Counted from the stretch's first letter, positions 1 through 11,494 are shown. The stretch: DNA of 64,000 nt from Monarcha castaneiventris obscurior (GCA_026261815.1 JAMPIT010000886.1:18882501-18946500), one strand, 5' to 3'. Translations and numbers: made by a program. The notes: generated from the letters alone by a model not told the origin.

Positions 1-1511
1 CTTACATTCATGTACCTGTGCAGTGGCCTTCAGTGGAGACTTCACTGGCTGGCTGCAAATTCACAGGGACTGTGCATGTGCAACACGACCTGAGCAGAAA
101 GCATCAGGTATAGGATGAAGTTATCAGGTCCTTTTCAAGACAATGTTGATTTTTCCTCTTTTTAGAATATAGAGCTAAATTTTCTTGTTCTCTAAATACG
201 ATTTTGATTACAAATAACCTCTACTGTCGCTCTGCAGGGTGTTGTTTTCTGAAAGCCTCATTGCAATAGATGCAGCCGTGCAGAGCCATGTGTGGGCATA
301 TCACCACACACACAAGCAGCAAGCACACTGTGCTCCCAGGAACTGTCTGGGCCAACTGGCACTGCTGGGAGAAAGCCTGTCTGACACACCGTGGGCAGCC
401 ATAAACGCCCAGCTGAGCACCACACCTAAAAAAGCAGAAGTGCCCGAGGAGGACCAGCTTCAAAACAAAAGGTATTTCCTCCTGTGCAGTGAAACCAGCT
501 CTGGGGTGGCAGCCAACCCACAGTTTACTCCCAGAGGTGACCCATGCTTGTCGCAAGTCAGGGAGCTTCCATCAAGGGGCTCAAGGGGTCACTTCTCATA
601 GGCTGGGCTGCCGTCAGTGCCAGGGCAGGGTGTTTGGATACAGGCTGCTCCTTTGACCCAGATTTATCACAGCCAGCAAGAAGAGGGACAGACACAGTCT
701 GCGTCCCATGGCATATCACAACACCTTCCACTGTCCCTACAAAGACAAAGTGGGACTCAGACCAAAGATTTCTTCCCCAATCCAGCTATCTGCCAAATGC
801 AAGAGAGTCTCTGTATAATATCCCTGAGAACATAGCAGGTTGCAAGCTGGTGTTGAAGAAGTGTGATGAGAGGAAGGAATGCTGATCACTCTTGGTTTTT
901 GCGGAATGTTACATTAATACATGGGCTAACACATAGGGGAAAAAATAGCAGGATGCATCAGATGTGAGAGATGAGATTGCAGTTTCAATCAGCTTTGTTA
1001 ACAGAAGCAAGCACAATGGAGAATTCCAGTGCTACATCCAGCTTTCTGATGGAATAGCATAATTCATATAATGGGAGACAAGTAAAAGAAGGTCTCTGTT
1101 GTGGAATAGTTTCTCTCCTCCTTACCTTGTGTTCCTGCTGGTGTTCCCACTTTTAGATGTACCAGCACTTTTTAAAGCATTTAATCTCTGAAACATAGGT
1201 AAGGCTTGTGGTTCTTTTCAGCTTATTCACGGTAAATCTTGCTTTGAAATATTGTTTGGTTTCATTAGCTATTATTCATACTTCAGTGCTTTTCATCTAC
1301 TCCCCAATTACATGCTTAGGAGTTTAGTAAAGCCCTTAAACTCACTGTTGTGACCACCTATGATTGCTGGGCAGTTCTCTGGGAGCTTTATAGCATATGG
1401 CTACAAATTGGCACGGAGTTGCCCTGTTTGGGAAAGCTGACTTGGAGCATCATTGACCTTTCCTGCCTTTTTGGAGGAATCCCACAAGGATGGTGTCCGA
1501 ATCGCTCAGCA
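1..1511. other. Upstream intergenic DNA, no gene recognised
   Basis: No open frame here has a recognisable domain, and the short frames overlap one another on both strands as expected by chance. In mammals the gene upstream of SCD is PKD2L1. I looked for PKD2L1-like exon peptides on both strands and saw none, so that gene, if kept in synteny, should lie beyond the window edge. Confidence 0.6.
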
Positions 1512-1515
1512 GTGG
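1512..1515. repeat. Target-site duplication (GTGG), left copy
   Basis: The four bases GTGG immediately precede the LTR, and the same four bases follow it at 1952-1955. Four-base duplications are typical of several retroviral integrases. Confidence 0.7.
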
Positions 1516-1578
1516 TGATGCCTTATGAGGCCTCCCAGAAACAGAGACTAGACAGGAGTAAGGGAATAAAGGTAGGTA

Positions 1579-1584
1579 TTTATT
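1579..1584 (-). terminator. LTR polyadenylation signal (AATAAA, minus strand)
   Basis: TTTATT on the plus strand reads AATAAA on the minus strand. It lies about 90 bp past the LTR TATA box, where the R region should end. Confidence 0.6.
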
Positions 1585-1670
1585 TGAAGGGCCTTCAAGG
1601 TACACCCTGGGGAGTCAGAGGCTACTGCCAAGATAGACCCCAAGATGGACCCCAGGTCATGAGTTCTTCA

Positions 1671-1678
1671 CTTTTATA
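1671..1678 (-). promoter_or_regulatory. LTR TATA box (TATAAAAG, minus strand)
   Basis: The plus strand reads CTTTTATA. The position inside the LTR and upstream of the poly(A) signal supports this as the retroviral core promoter, pointing away from SCD. Confidence 0.65.
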
Positions 1679-1951
1679 GGTTTGGTTCATTTGCATATCA
1701 CAGTTAATTCTCCAATTAAAGTCCCAGTTTAATGATGTAATTCCCCTCAGCTTGCCCCTCCTTAGAGTCTTTGGTTTACACATTTTGGGCCTAGAACAGC
1801 CTGGGGTGTCCTTGAAGACAAAGCCTGGAGAGGCTTTGTTATGTCTACCTAGCCCGAGAGAGCCGGAATTACAGGCTACAAGGAACTTCAGAGTTGCACT
1901 CTGAAGCAGTACAGGATTTGAAAAACATAAAAGTTAAAACCTAAGGCATCA

Positions 1952-1955
1952 GTGG
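1952..1955. repeat. Target-site duplication (GTGG), right copy
   Basis: This matches the GTGG at 1512-1515 on the other side of the LTR. Confidence 0.7.
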
Positions 1956-2400
1956 CAGTCCGGCCCACCTCGGACACTCGCAGCCCGCTCAGCTGGGGTG
2001 AGATTCTTCAGCTGGGAGCGGCGGGACGCTCCAAGGAGCCAGGGAGCGCTCGCTGCCGGCCCCGCGGGAGCCGTGGGACCGGCCTGGCCCCGCCCGGCCG
2101 CCAGGGGGCAGCGGCGCTCCGCCCCACAGACCGCCAGCGGCCCCGGGCCGGGCCGGGCCCTCTCGGGCTTTCCCCGCTGCCTTCTCCGGTGCCCGCTGCA
2201 GAGTGTCCCAGCGGGTGCCGTCCCGGGCTGGGGGCGGCCACGCACACCGAGCGCCGCTGCCCCGGTGCCACAGCCTGGCTGCCAGCCTGCCTCGGGCCGT
2301 ACCTCCCCGGGGCTCCCGGGCCGGGCAGCGCAGCCCCGGGGCAGCCCCGCCCTGTGCCCTTCACGCAGCTGGTCCCTCCTGCCTGCCTGGCCCCCTCCTC
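1955..2400. other. CpG-rich island upstream of SCD
   Basis: This is a compact block of GC-rich, CpG-dense DNA in a CpG-poor background, immediately next to the solo LTR. Several long open frames on both strands come from the lack of stop codons in GC-rich DNA. They show only low-complexity Pro/Ala/Gly/Arg composition and no domain. The block could be the promoter of an unseen gene or transcript, or a boundary element, since it contains a CTCF-like motif. I see no TATA box in it. Confidence 0.6.
2096..2117 (+). promoter_or_regulatory. Predicted CTCF binding site
   Basis: The core reads GCCGCCAGGGGGCAGCGGCG, a close fit to the vertebrate CTCF core consensus (CCASYAGRKGGCRS) with every key G of the AGGGGGC block present. 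It sits in the CpG island about 9.8 kb upstream of the SCD start codon. The motif is read directly; occupancy is inference. Confidence 0.65.
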
Positions 2401-2944
2401 AGCTGGCTCTTCAGCCTGGAACCACATCCCACAGCAGCCACAAGCGCTCACCTTCCATACCACACTGGGCTTTATCAAACTCAGTCAATTACTGCCTGTC
2501 ACCCTCTTTAACAAGGACAATATGGGCAGAGCCAGCACAGCCTCAACAAGACTCAGCCTGTCCTTGCCAGGACAGAGGCAGCAATAGCCACCACCCAGAG
2601 GAGAAGCACCCGGGTTTCTTAAAATGCTCAGCAGAGCGCCCAGCTACCAACCACTCCTGCCTGAGGACCAGTGCAGGTGTTTGGGAGGAAAGGAGTGCAA
2701 TTTATTCCACCTGGGAAACTTTCTCCCCCTGGTTACTGATCCTTGCATATCATGCACAAGCTGCAGCATGAGTGGCAAACACATGCCATGGAGGCTGTAC
2801 CACGGCCATCTGCTGAAAGTTGCCAGGCTCTTCGCAGTTTAATCATTGCATGTTGACTTTTAGGAATACTTCCACCTCTCAGGGCCTCTAGCAGGGGCAG
2901 GCAATGCAGACATCCCATGGAGAATAATTTAGTGAAAGTCCAGA

Positions 2945-2967
2945 GGGTGGGGCTTCGGGTATAAAAA
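2945..2967 (+). promoter_or_regulatory. Weak candidate TATA promoter (GC box plus TATAAAAA)
   Basis: GGGTGGGGC at 2945-2953 is followed closely by TATAAAAA at 2960-2967. Nothing downstream resembles a first exon. The GC box is closer to the TATA box than usual, so this may be chance. Confidence 0.2.
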
Positions 2968-5900
2968 TGGATTAGCAGTTCAAACTTAAATCCTCAGCAC
3001 TGGTTAACTGACATGTAACTCATTCCTGGACAGGGAACTCACCCTGCCTGTTCCTGTCATGCCTGGAGCAAACTTTAGCAATGAGAGACCCTGAAATCAA
3101 GGTCATCCAGGGCAAAACATCAAGCATCTCTGATACCTGCTGTGGGAGTAGCCCTCTCCCCTGCTTCTAGCAGCTGTCAAGTGTCAGCAGTTGACATTTT
3201 GATGTTGTTTTTCCCATAGTCTATGGCAAAGGCTCACAGAAACACACGCTGAAGAGGAGATACCCTGCTCCCAGGGGGTGAAAGAAATGTTTGTGATACA
3301 TCCAGCCGCACCAGAAGAAGGGCTGGGTCCCTGCATCTGAAGGCCTGGCACCTGAGATCCAGCTGTGAGCCCCAGGGAGGAAATGCAAACCAAGGAATCC
3401 TGACATCTGGACACTGAACAGCTGCTCTAGCTTTACCTCAGCAAATCCTGAGCTCACTCCACTGTTCTTTTGGGAGAAGGTGCTGGCCAAGTCCTGGCTA
3501 GAGACCAGAGAGGCAGATTCCTCAGGAGCTGCAAATGTTTCACCCCATTTCTATTTTTGTTCACTGGTTTTCTGTAACCAAATCATTGTTTGGATGAAAA
3601 TCATTTGTCTGCAGTGCAATTATACCCATTCAACCTGCACAGTCCCATACTGCACATGCCTTATTTTTTTCTTCTTATTCCTGACCATGTAATTCCAAAT
3701 ACATGGTTGTAAGTTTATATTCTACAGGTAGGAAGGCAAGATAAGAAAGGCTCAGGTGGCCATTTGAAAACCCAGAGGCTGGCATCAGTTTTGTGATTAG
3801 GTGCTGCATATAATTAATATTCAGCGATGAGCCAATCACCTGACTGAGCCAGTCCTTTAAGGATATACTTGAGTGATTGAGAAAGAGGAGGTGAAGAAGG
3901 AGTTGGGGCCAAACCAGTCACTGGCAATACTGTGTGTTTGCACACCAGTTAGCTGCTGTCTGTGTTCCAGTGCTTTCCAGACTCATTCTACCTCGGCATT
4001 CGGGCATGTTAGCTGGGATCCTGGAGTTACCTGTGGGGTACTCTCAGCATATTACAGAAGCTGTGATCAGGTGGGGACATCATTGGGCAGGAGACATGGC
4101 ACTCCCTTGGTAGTGGTTTTTGAGGTGCCATCCTGACAGGCATTTATCCCCCAAAGCTGTACACCTGAGTGTCACACGTGATACCAAAACTTTGCTGCTG
4201 CAGGATGGGGTAAGTTTGCCTGGATTCTCCCTGTGTGATATTTTTGCTGTTCAGGGAGGCTGTTCAAGTTTTAGTGTTGCTAAGCTTTATATGGAAATCC
4301 TTTTTCATAGTTGTTATTCCCAAGGCACACCACAGAGTCAGCAGGCTATTTAAAAAGCAAAATGGCACAGCAGACAACCAAGGAAAATCGTCAGACTTTG
4401 GGTGTCCCCAGTGCCAAGCAGAACCAGACAGTTACACACCTTCCAAAATACACCAAATGCCTGCTGTATGAATGTGTGAATGCATGTGGCCGTCAGTCAT
4501 CTGTGCACCTCTCCAGTGCCACGAGGACCACACTTTGTAAGAAGCCTTTGTAGACTGACATTTTGGATGAGACTGCTGTTAGTACTGTTGCAAGACTTTA
4601 GAGACAAAATGAGGGTGCTTCAAAAAGGTAACAGAAGTCGCTAAGAGCAGATGATATCAGGCTGCAGGATCCCCTCAGTGTTACCTGCTCAGGATTTCTT
4701 CTACACTTGCAACAGATCTTTCCCTCTTTTAACACTCCAAACACAAACACCAGGTTAACACGGGGTGTTCTTACCCACCAAAACTAACAGGAACCCAGAA
4801 GTCTGCAGCCCTTTACTTTAAGTGAGGAGGTAAACATGGAAAGGGAAGAGTGTTTCCAGCTCCATTCTTTAGAGGAGGCAGGGAAGACAGGTTCCTCAGA
4901 AGACCTGAAAATGCAGCAAAACCAGGCAGGCAGGTAAGGGAGCAGGCAAGGAAACCTAAAAATGTTCCTGGCCAGAAACATAACAACTTGTAGGACCTTT
5001 CTCCTTAAGGACTCAAAATGTCCTTTACTTGGCCAGCCATGCATGCTGCTGCAGCCCACACACCGTGGTGGGGATGCACTCTGCTCGGGGGGAATCCTGA
5101 CAGATCTGCAGTTGCAAATGAAGAAGACATCAGAAAAAGACACAAGCACCATCCCTGTTCGGTAGGGAAAAAACCCCCCCAAAACAATAAAATGCTGCTG
5201 ACCACATACAGCTCTTCTCTGGGATAAGCAGAGAGGGAAAAGAGGAAAAGCAATGCTGGTTTCTGGAGGAGTACAAAGCTCTCTGCTCTAGTTCTGTTGT
5301 CCAAGAGGAAAGAAAACGTTCACTTTAAAAGCAACTGAGGTATGGATATAGACAAAGTTGGAAGCAGCAGACAGGGAGAGGCACACCACGTCTTTGAGGT
5401 TTTCTTGTGTGTGCCACTGTAGGTAGGATTGGGTTGAGGATCCAGCAAGTTTGTCCTTTGTCCTTCCTGCTTCTCATACCAGCAGCATGTGTGTGTTTTC
5501 AGGGCAACCCCTCTGGTGTCTCCCTGCCAGGGTATGCCTGCTTCCCCTAACAGGAGTCTATCAGAGACATCTCCAGGATAAAAAGAGTATCTGGGATTCA
5601 GATATACTCCAGCAAGTGTGCAAGGAAGATGTCTCCCAAATCTCTAGACCCCAGGTTATTTTTAACTTTGGTAAACTATTTTTGATCTCCTAAAGTTTGG
5701 GGCAGCCATCAGATGCTCAGGCTATTGCAGCAAGGAGACAGGGTAGAAAGCCATGATGCAGAGCACACACACACAAAGAGGATAAACAGTGGCATAGGAC
5801 AATGTGCTCTGCCCAAGAGGCAGCTGCAAACTGACCTTGGACGTGCCCTCACCATTCCCTGGCGCTGCAATTTCCCGCTGTGCCGACTATGTGGCAATGT

Positions 5901-8838
5901 GTCCCCAGGGCTCCCGCTCACAGCCCCGCAGCATCACCTCTGTCCCCACACAGGTGGAGATCCACCCGCAGACGCAGCTGGGATGTGTCAGCTGCATCTC
6001 ACCCGGGCTGACACCACGGAGCACGAGGCACTCTGGCACTGCCCACGCCACCTAAGCCGGGTCAGATCTGCTACCACGAGGTGGCATTTCTGCAGATCCC
6101 TGCTCGGCACTCCCACGGTGCTGGCAGCAGGGGATGGGGTACCTGGGAGGACGCTCGCAGCCTGAGGAGAGGGCCTGCAGGTGTGAGAAGGAAGGCACAG
6201 AAGGCCTGGAGGGGGAGAAAGAACAGCTGAGATGAGTGGAGAGGCTGCAACCCGAAGAAGGGAGGCTGCAAAAGTGCAGAGGTGCCGCTGCCCGGCGAGC
6301 GCAGGGCGGGAGGGTGGGGATGGGCGCTCGGCATGCGGCTCCTTGGCACCTGGCCTGCCATATCTGATGTGGGTAGAAGGACACCAGAGAGCACCAGTGC
6401 TGAAGAGAGGGTGGCAACACAAAGACCGCTGTGTTCCTCTGGTCCCCATCCCTTTCTCCCCCTCCTCTCCCAATTTATTTACCCGAGTTCAAAAGACAGC
6501 CTCACAGTCCCGAGGGGCTGGCTGAAGTGGCCAAGGGGTGGGCTGTGAGGTCATCTTCAATGAGGGCAAAAATCCAGTATCAACAATGCTGCCCATTGTA
6601 TGGCCCTGTTTAGACAATACCGGCTGGGTTCTTGCTGCTGGCAGCCCGAGGACTGGGAGCAAAGCCTGTTTGGGGTAACAGGAGGGGAGGAGGGTGGGCA
6701 GGGTGTCTGGTATTGAGTCAGACCGCAAGGGATGGAGCAAAGTGCAGAGATAAGCACCCTATCCCAGTCATCAGCATGTTATCAGCCTAATTCTTGATGC
6801 TGATAAGATTATCTTGGTGCTTATTCTCTCATCAATGGCAGGGAATTTAGCCATCCTGGTCATAGCCTGGAGCCATGGCCATCACCCCAGTTACGTCTGC
6901 ATTCTCTTCTAGCCCTGACAATGAGATACCAGTGATTTTTGCTACTTTATTGACTCCCTTTAACTCCACATATTCCACTCAGCAGCAGCAGGGTGGCAAG
7001 GTAAGCATCAGCTTCTTCTTCCAGCCCTTGCCCTTCCAAAGGCAGTTGAGGGTTCAGCCACTGCTATTCTTCTGGGTGCTCCCAACTGAGGAGCCCAGAT
7101 AATCCATACTGAGCTTAGCCATGCTTTAAGAGTGAGGATGGAGCAGGGGATCTTCAGGAATTTTTGGGAACCATTGAATTTGTAGAGGAATGGATGATGT
7201 TTTAAGGTGTGTATGTGGTGGGGGGAACATGACAGAAAGCAAGCAAGCAACCAGGATGCTGCCAGTTCTTGTAAACATAAATAGCACTTTTGGTAAGTGC
7301 CATGATACCAGGCTCCTCAAGTCACAGTGTCTGGAGCCAGGTGACTAAACAATTCTTAGCTTTCCATTTCAAACATGAAAGCCATTTACTACCTCTCCTG
7401 GACAAGGAAGAGTGTGTGAAAACATAACACAGGTCACCAGATTCCAAAAGGAAGCATGGGGGAGAAAGCAACATCAACCAAGGGTGGTGATCCCACAAGC
7501 TGACATCAGATCCCTGGCACCTGAACTCCTGAAAGAGACAACCCTGAAAGACCTGCAGCTGCCATCATCTTTCAAGCAGGCATTAACTCTGAACTCTTGT
7601 AGTCTGAGCCAGCTCCTGTCCCAGCTCATTCTGTAGCCATGGTCCCCTACCCTATTTCTCTGCAACACATAACTCTGCTCAAAAGTCAACCCATCAAAAC
7701 CAGGGATGCCATTAACCTCTGAGACTGCTGGCAGCAGTGGTGAATGATGCCAGTGTTCATCTGCTCTGCAGAGTGGGCTCAATGCCTTTGAAGTGCAGAT
7801 TCTTTATGAGAGTAAGGAGGAGAAAGAAAGCATTGGTCAAAGGACAGAAAGCCACCCCACCACTTCTCTTTGGATGAAAAACCCATGGCATGATTCTCCT
7901 ACCTCTAGAATAAGCTCTAAAGCTGGAATTGCTTCGTACTTCTTCAGGAAAACAATGCAAGAGCTGCAGAAAATAATCCTAGGAAAATTTTTGCAAACCT
8001 TTATTTTTGGCATAGGGTTCAGTTCTTTCCCCAGTTTTCAGCTTATTACCTCATTACTGGAGACTCCTCTTCTTGTTTCAACTTCCAGTTGTGAAATAGA
8101 AGACAAAGTGGGAGACAGGGAACGTTGTTAAAGAAGAAAAATAAACAGATGAAACAAACCTTGCAAAGCTCTTGCAGCAAGCGTTTTTATGTACATGGCT
8201 TTTTCAACAGCTTTGGAGGGGGTAACTGAGGACATCCAATAAAATTTCCATAATGTCAACACCAGATGAAATCCCTTTGCAAAGCTTACTGCTCAATGGA
8301 AAAGCAATTTTTATATTTTTTAGGGGAGAATAGGAAGGAACGCTATGGTAAAAGAACCTTAGCTTAGCCTTGATGCTTTTATCTGCATTCTGGCACTGTG
8401 GTAGCAAAAGCAGGGTGGTTAGTGCATCCCAGGACAGGAATGTGACAGTTCTTTCTCTTAAGAGGTCTGCTCACTGATACTGTCTTGTGGTAAACCTCAC
8501 TGGTGGCTTGTGCCTCGTTTTCCCCAACCTTGATGAAAAACTGTGAGACCTTCTGACAAAAAGAATTCTGCAAGAATTTTTTGCTAGCCCGGTGCCTCAG
8601 CTGAGTCATGAATCTGTGGGGAGGTCCTAGGAAGGTGGAAACAGCCTTACATTAGATCATGTATTTCTAAAGAAATCCTGTGCTGAAGTTCATGGCCTGT
8701 GCTGCCCATGACATCGCTCTGCTCATTGCTGCCCTGGCATTGCATCAGTTCGTTTATGAAAGACTACAACCCTGGGCAGCAGTCACCAGATGCAGAAGAA
8801 CTGAATCAGTTTCCTGAGGACGATGGCTGAAGCCGAAT

Positions 8839-8848
8839 CGTCGCGACG
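8839..8848. other. CpG palindrome CGTCGCGACG
   Basis: This perfect 10-bp palindrome has four CpGs in an otherwise CpG-poor stretch. It shares the TCGCGA core with the BANP-type TCTCGCGAGA motif, but its flanks do not match the full motif. Confidence 0.3.
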
Positions 8849-10749
8849 CAGTGTAGGTGTACACCACGAGCAATGTAATTCTGCTGAAGGTTCAGCTGGG
8901 AAGTTCTCCCTGGAAGGAGGGAAAAGCCTGTCTGGAGAGATACAAACTAGAGCAGGAGAAGCCCAGTTTAAGCTGTATTTCTGTGTCTATATAGACATTT
9001 CTGTTTTCCCACCTGGGCTGCCCAGTGATCCCCCTTTTGTCTCAAGCCTTGAGCAGCAGAGCTGAGGCAGAGGTCTGCAGCTGGGACGCGGATGGGCAGG
9101 GCCGGGTGGTGGGGCCAGGGGTGTGCAGGGTGCAGGCCACCGGCAGGGCCAGCAGCTCTCCACAGGAGGGAGCCTGGCTGGCACAGCATGGCCAAGCCTC
9201 CAGCCGACAAAGGACCAAAAATCCTTGTGACAGGCAAGGCCACATCTGCTGCAATCTAGATATTGGAAAAGCAAACCACTCTGCACACTCTCCACTTCCT
9301 CACCGAGGTGTCAATGCCTGAACCTCGTGGCCACATCCAGGAGCATTAACCTGTTTCAAAGGAGATGAAAATGGCAGCTGAGAAGCTGGCCAAGCTGTTA
9401 AGGGCCTTTCTCAGGGCTGTCTTTGGCACATAAGTGCCAAACCTGCCAGGTGAGCACAGCCCCAGCAATGATCAAGATCCATCTCTTCCTCTATGCAACA
9501 AAAAAAATGTGATGGTCACCCCCAGAATAACTTGGCAGGGGAATATGCAGAAAACATTCCTGTTGTGAGGGAGCAGCCAAACATGATATTAATTTTAGAG
9601 GATGGTAAAGTCCAGGTGCCTTGTCTAATCCCTCTTACTTGCACTCCCTGTCTGAGGAAGGAAACCCATGGAAAAGGAAGGGCTCTGATGGGTCTGAGCA
9701 TCTGCAAAACTGCAAACCTTGAATTCCCCAAAGCCTCACTGTCACTCACCAGGCATTGCCAGGTCTGCTCCTGGTTCATGACATGGAGATTATTTTCCCA
9801 TGTGTTATGAGCTGGAGATTATCTTTTTAAAATCAACAAGTAACACCTTCATTTTAAAATATTTTTCTTTTCTGGTTTTCTTTTGGAAATCAGGTTTCCT
9901 TAGGGTAGTTTTTAGCTCAGTTTGTAGTTCTTTCAGCACTCACATAGAAAATAGGTAGAATCTTTAATTAAAACATCACTTCTCCTCCGTGTTGTTAACC
10001 AAACATTTAATGGAGAGTCTTAAAAGAGATGATTGAAAGTCCCTCCCCGATTCAGGTCTGCTTTCACCATCTAGGAACATCTTCTGATGTGGGCTCTCTG
10101 TTTTAATATTGTCTCTCAAAAGGTAGGCATGAATTGAGATCCTAATGTCAAATTTAAACATATACTCCTCTCAGACCTCTTCATCCATCACAGTGAAATG
10201 AAAAAGCAGGGACATATTTCCCCCTTGCTGGACACCTCTAAATCTGGAGAACAAATGGGCTACTGTTATTTTTCATTGTCACTTTTCCCTTCCAGTGATT
10301 ACAATGCAACTCACTTTTGACAGCTGCCACTGAATCAGCCACGATATGTCTGAGCAGGATGAGCCCAGGGATGGACTCTACAAGATCTTGGTTGTCTGTC
10401 TGCACCTCGTGTGGTCAGCTCCATCACTGCAGGAGAGTTCCAGACAGGATATATGTCAGAGGATATGGGCACACTTTTGGCTTTTCACATCCCTGCTCCG
10501 CTCCCAGAATGACTCACGTGTCAGCCGGGGACAGAAGCTGAACACGGGACACGCTATCGAGTAGGGGAAGGAGCCGCAGAGGTCCTGGCCGGGGTGATGG
10601 CATTAAGGTACCTTAAGCCTTGGAGCTAAATGACTGAGGGTGCCTGGCACGGTGACCACACGGTGGAGTTCTGAGAGCTGCCTCCGGGCTCTGCCACCGC
10701 CGAGGTTTGATTTGTAAGGGCCCTGCTTTTCGCTTTTAATAGTGAAGGT

Positions 10750-10806
10750 CTCTATGGGATAGAGTTTGAATTTCGGATAGAGCTTGGACTTTGGATAGAG
10801 GCTGGA
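10750..10806. repeat. Short degenerate tandem repeat (GGATAGAG units)
   Basis: Three spaced copies of GGATAGAG (one preceded by GG) recur with a period of about 18 bp, separated by TTTGAATTTC-like spacers. On the minus strand this gives a short repeating Lys-Leu-Tyr-Pro peptide, which I take to be a shadow of the repeat rather than a protein. Confidence 0.55.
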
Positions 10807-11357
10807 TTTTGCTGGCATTACTGGCCAGCGAGGAGGTTGTTACGGAAAATAGCTGATGGCAAACTGAGCTACTACTTTTTCCTTCCATCTTGTGCTGAAG
10901 GCACTATCTTCTGGGGACAACGGACAGGATTCTTTTAAAAATGTTACAACCAAGATTTTCCAGCCTGTTTTTGCATATCGTGATGAACATCTACACAGAC
11001 ATACGTTCTTATCCGGACATAAGTTAGGGGTGGCTTTTCTTTGCAGAAACCTATGATTTCTCTACACACATATACGTGTAGAATGCTCCCCAGACAGATC
11101 CCCAGTGCAGAGCAGACGTTTCACGCTGAATCCCCTTCTTCCCCCGCCGCCACCCGCATCCAGCTGGGGAGGGGGCGCGGGGCTCCCTGCCACCCCTCAC
11201 CCCTCGGGAGCCCCTTATTTCCCGGGGAGCAGCCCTGCGGCGGCAGAGGGGGCTCTGGGGGGCCGCAGCTCCCCCGGCGCTGCCCGGCGGGCGCGGGGCC
11301 GTGCGCGGAGCGGGGCGCGCAGCGGGGCGCGCAGGGTGCGCGCCGCGGGGAGCGAAC

Positions 11358-11368
11358 AGCAGATTGCG
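11358..11368 (+). promoter_or_regulatory. Sterol-response / PUFA-response element (AGCAGATTGCG)
   Basis: AGCAGATTGCG matches, from memory, the SREBP-binding element described in mammalian SCD promoters. A CCAAT box lies 5 bp further downstream, as SREBP needs a neighbouring NF-Y site. It is about 0.4 kb upstream of the predicted start of transcription. Confidence 0.75.
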
Positions 11369-11373
11369 GGCAG

Positions 11374-11378
11374 CCAAT
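11374..11378 (+). promoter_or_regulatory. CCAAT box 1 (NF-Y)
   Basis: The sequence is AGCCAATGG, a good NF-Y context, just downstream of the sterol-response-like element. Confidence 0.7.
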
Positions 11379-11416
11379 GGCGAGGGCAAGCCGAGGTGGC
11401 ACCAAATTTCCCGCGA

Positions 11417-11421
11417 CCAAT
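11417..11421 (+). promoter_or_regulatory. CCAAT box 2 (NF-Y)
   Basis: The sequence is GACCAATCAG, a near-ideal NF-Y site, 43 bp after the first CCAAT box. This is about four helical turns, so both sites face the same side of the DNA. Confidence 0.7.
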
Positions 11422-11449
11422 CAGCTCGCGAGGGGGAGGAAGGGAGAGG

Positions 11450-11494
11450 AAAAAAAAAAAAAAAAAAAAGGGAAAGAAAAAAAAGGAAAAAAGC
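11450..11494. repeat. A-rich tract in the SCD promoter
   Basis: A run of about 19 consecutive A bases is followed by two more A-rich blocks broken by G. It lies between the CCAAT boxes and the TATA-like box. Poly(dA:dT) resists nucleosome wrapping and may keep the promoter open. It is also likely to vary in length and to be assembled with errors. Confidence 0.8.

Larger units (their letters stand above)
1516..1951 (-). mobile_element. Solo LTR of an endogenous retrovirus, minus strand
   Basis: A 436-bp element starts TGATGCCTTA and ends TAAGGCATCA. These are perfect 10-bp terminal inverted repeats with the canonical TG...CA ends, flanked on both sides by GTGG. Read on the minus strand it has the order of an LTR: a U3 of about 270 bp, a TATA box (TATAAAAG, plus coordinates 1671-1678), a presumed start near 1645, an AATAAA at 1579-1584, then a short U5. 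No gag, pol or env frame and no second LTR lie beside it, so it is a solo LTR left by recombination between the two LTRs of a provirus. The family is not named. The layout suggests a gamma- or epsilon-type (ERV1-like) or ERVL-like element, but that assignment is inference. Confidence 0.85.
2401..10740. other. Upstream intergenic DNA without a recognised gene
   Basis: About 8 kb of mid-GC sequence separates the distal CpG island from the SCD promoter. The open frames are short (under about 160 codons), overlap on both strands and have no recognisable family. Small items of note are a GC box followed by TATAAAAA at 2945-2967 and a 10-bp CpG palindrome (CGTCGCGACG) at 8839-8848. Neither is enough to call a gene. 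Distal SCD enhancers could lie here but cannot be picked out by eye. Confidence 0.5.

Noticed and set aside
1949..2771. Open frames of 100-260 codons in the distal CpG island
   Set aside because: They occur on both strands and in several frames with Ala/Pro/Gly/Arg bias. This is what GC-rich DNA gives by chance.
8823..9065. 80-codon frame starting MAEAESSRR with a good Kozak context
   Set aside because: The N-terminus looks plausible, but the rest is unlike any family I know, there is no promoter island, and no partner exon was seen.
1..11000. PKD2L1 exons on the minus strand
   Set aside because: Expected from mammalian synteny, but no frame shows polycystin-type peptides.
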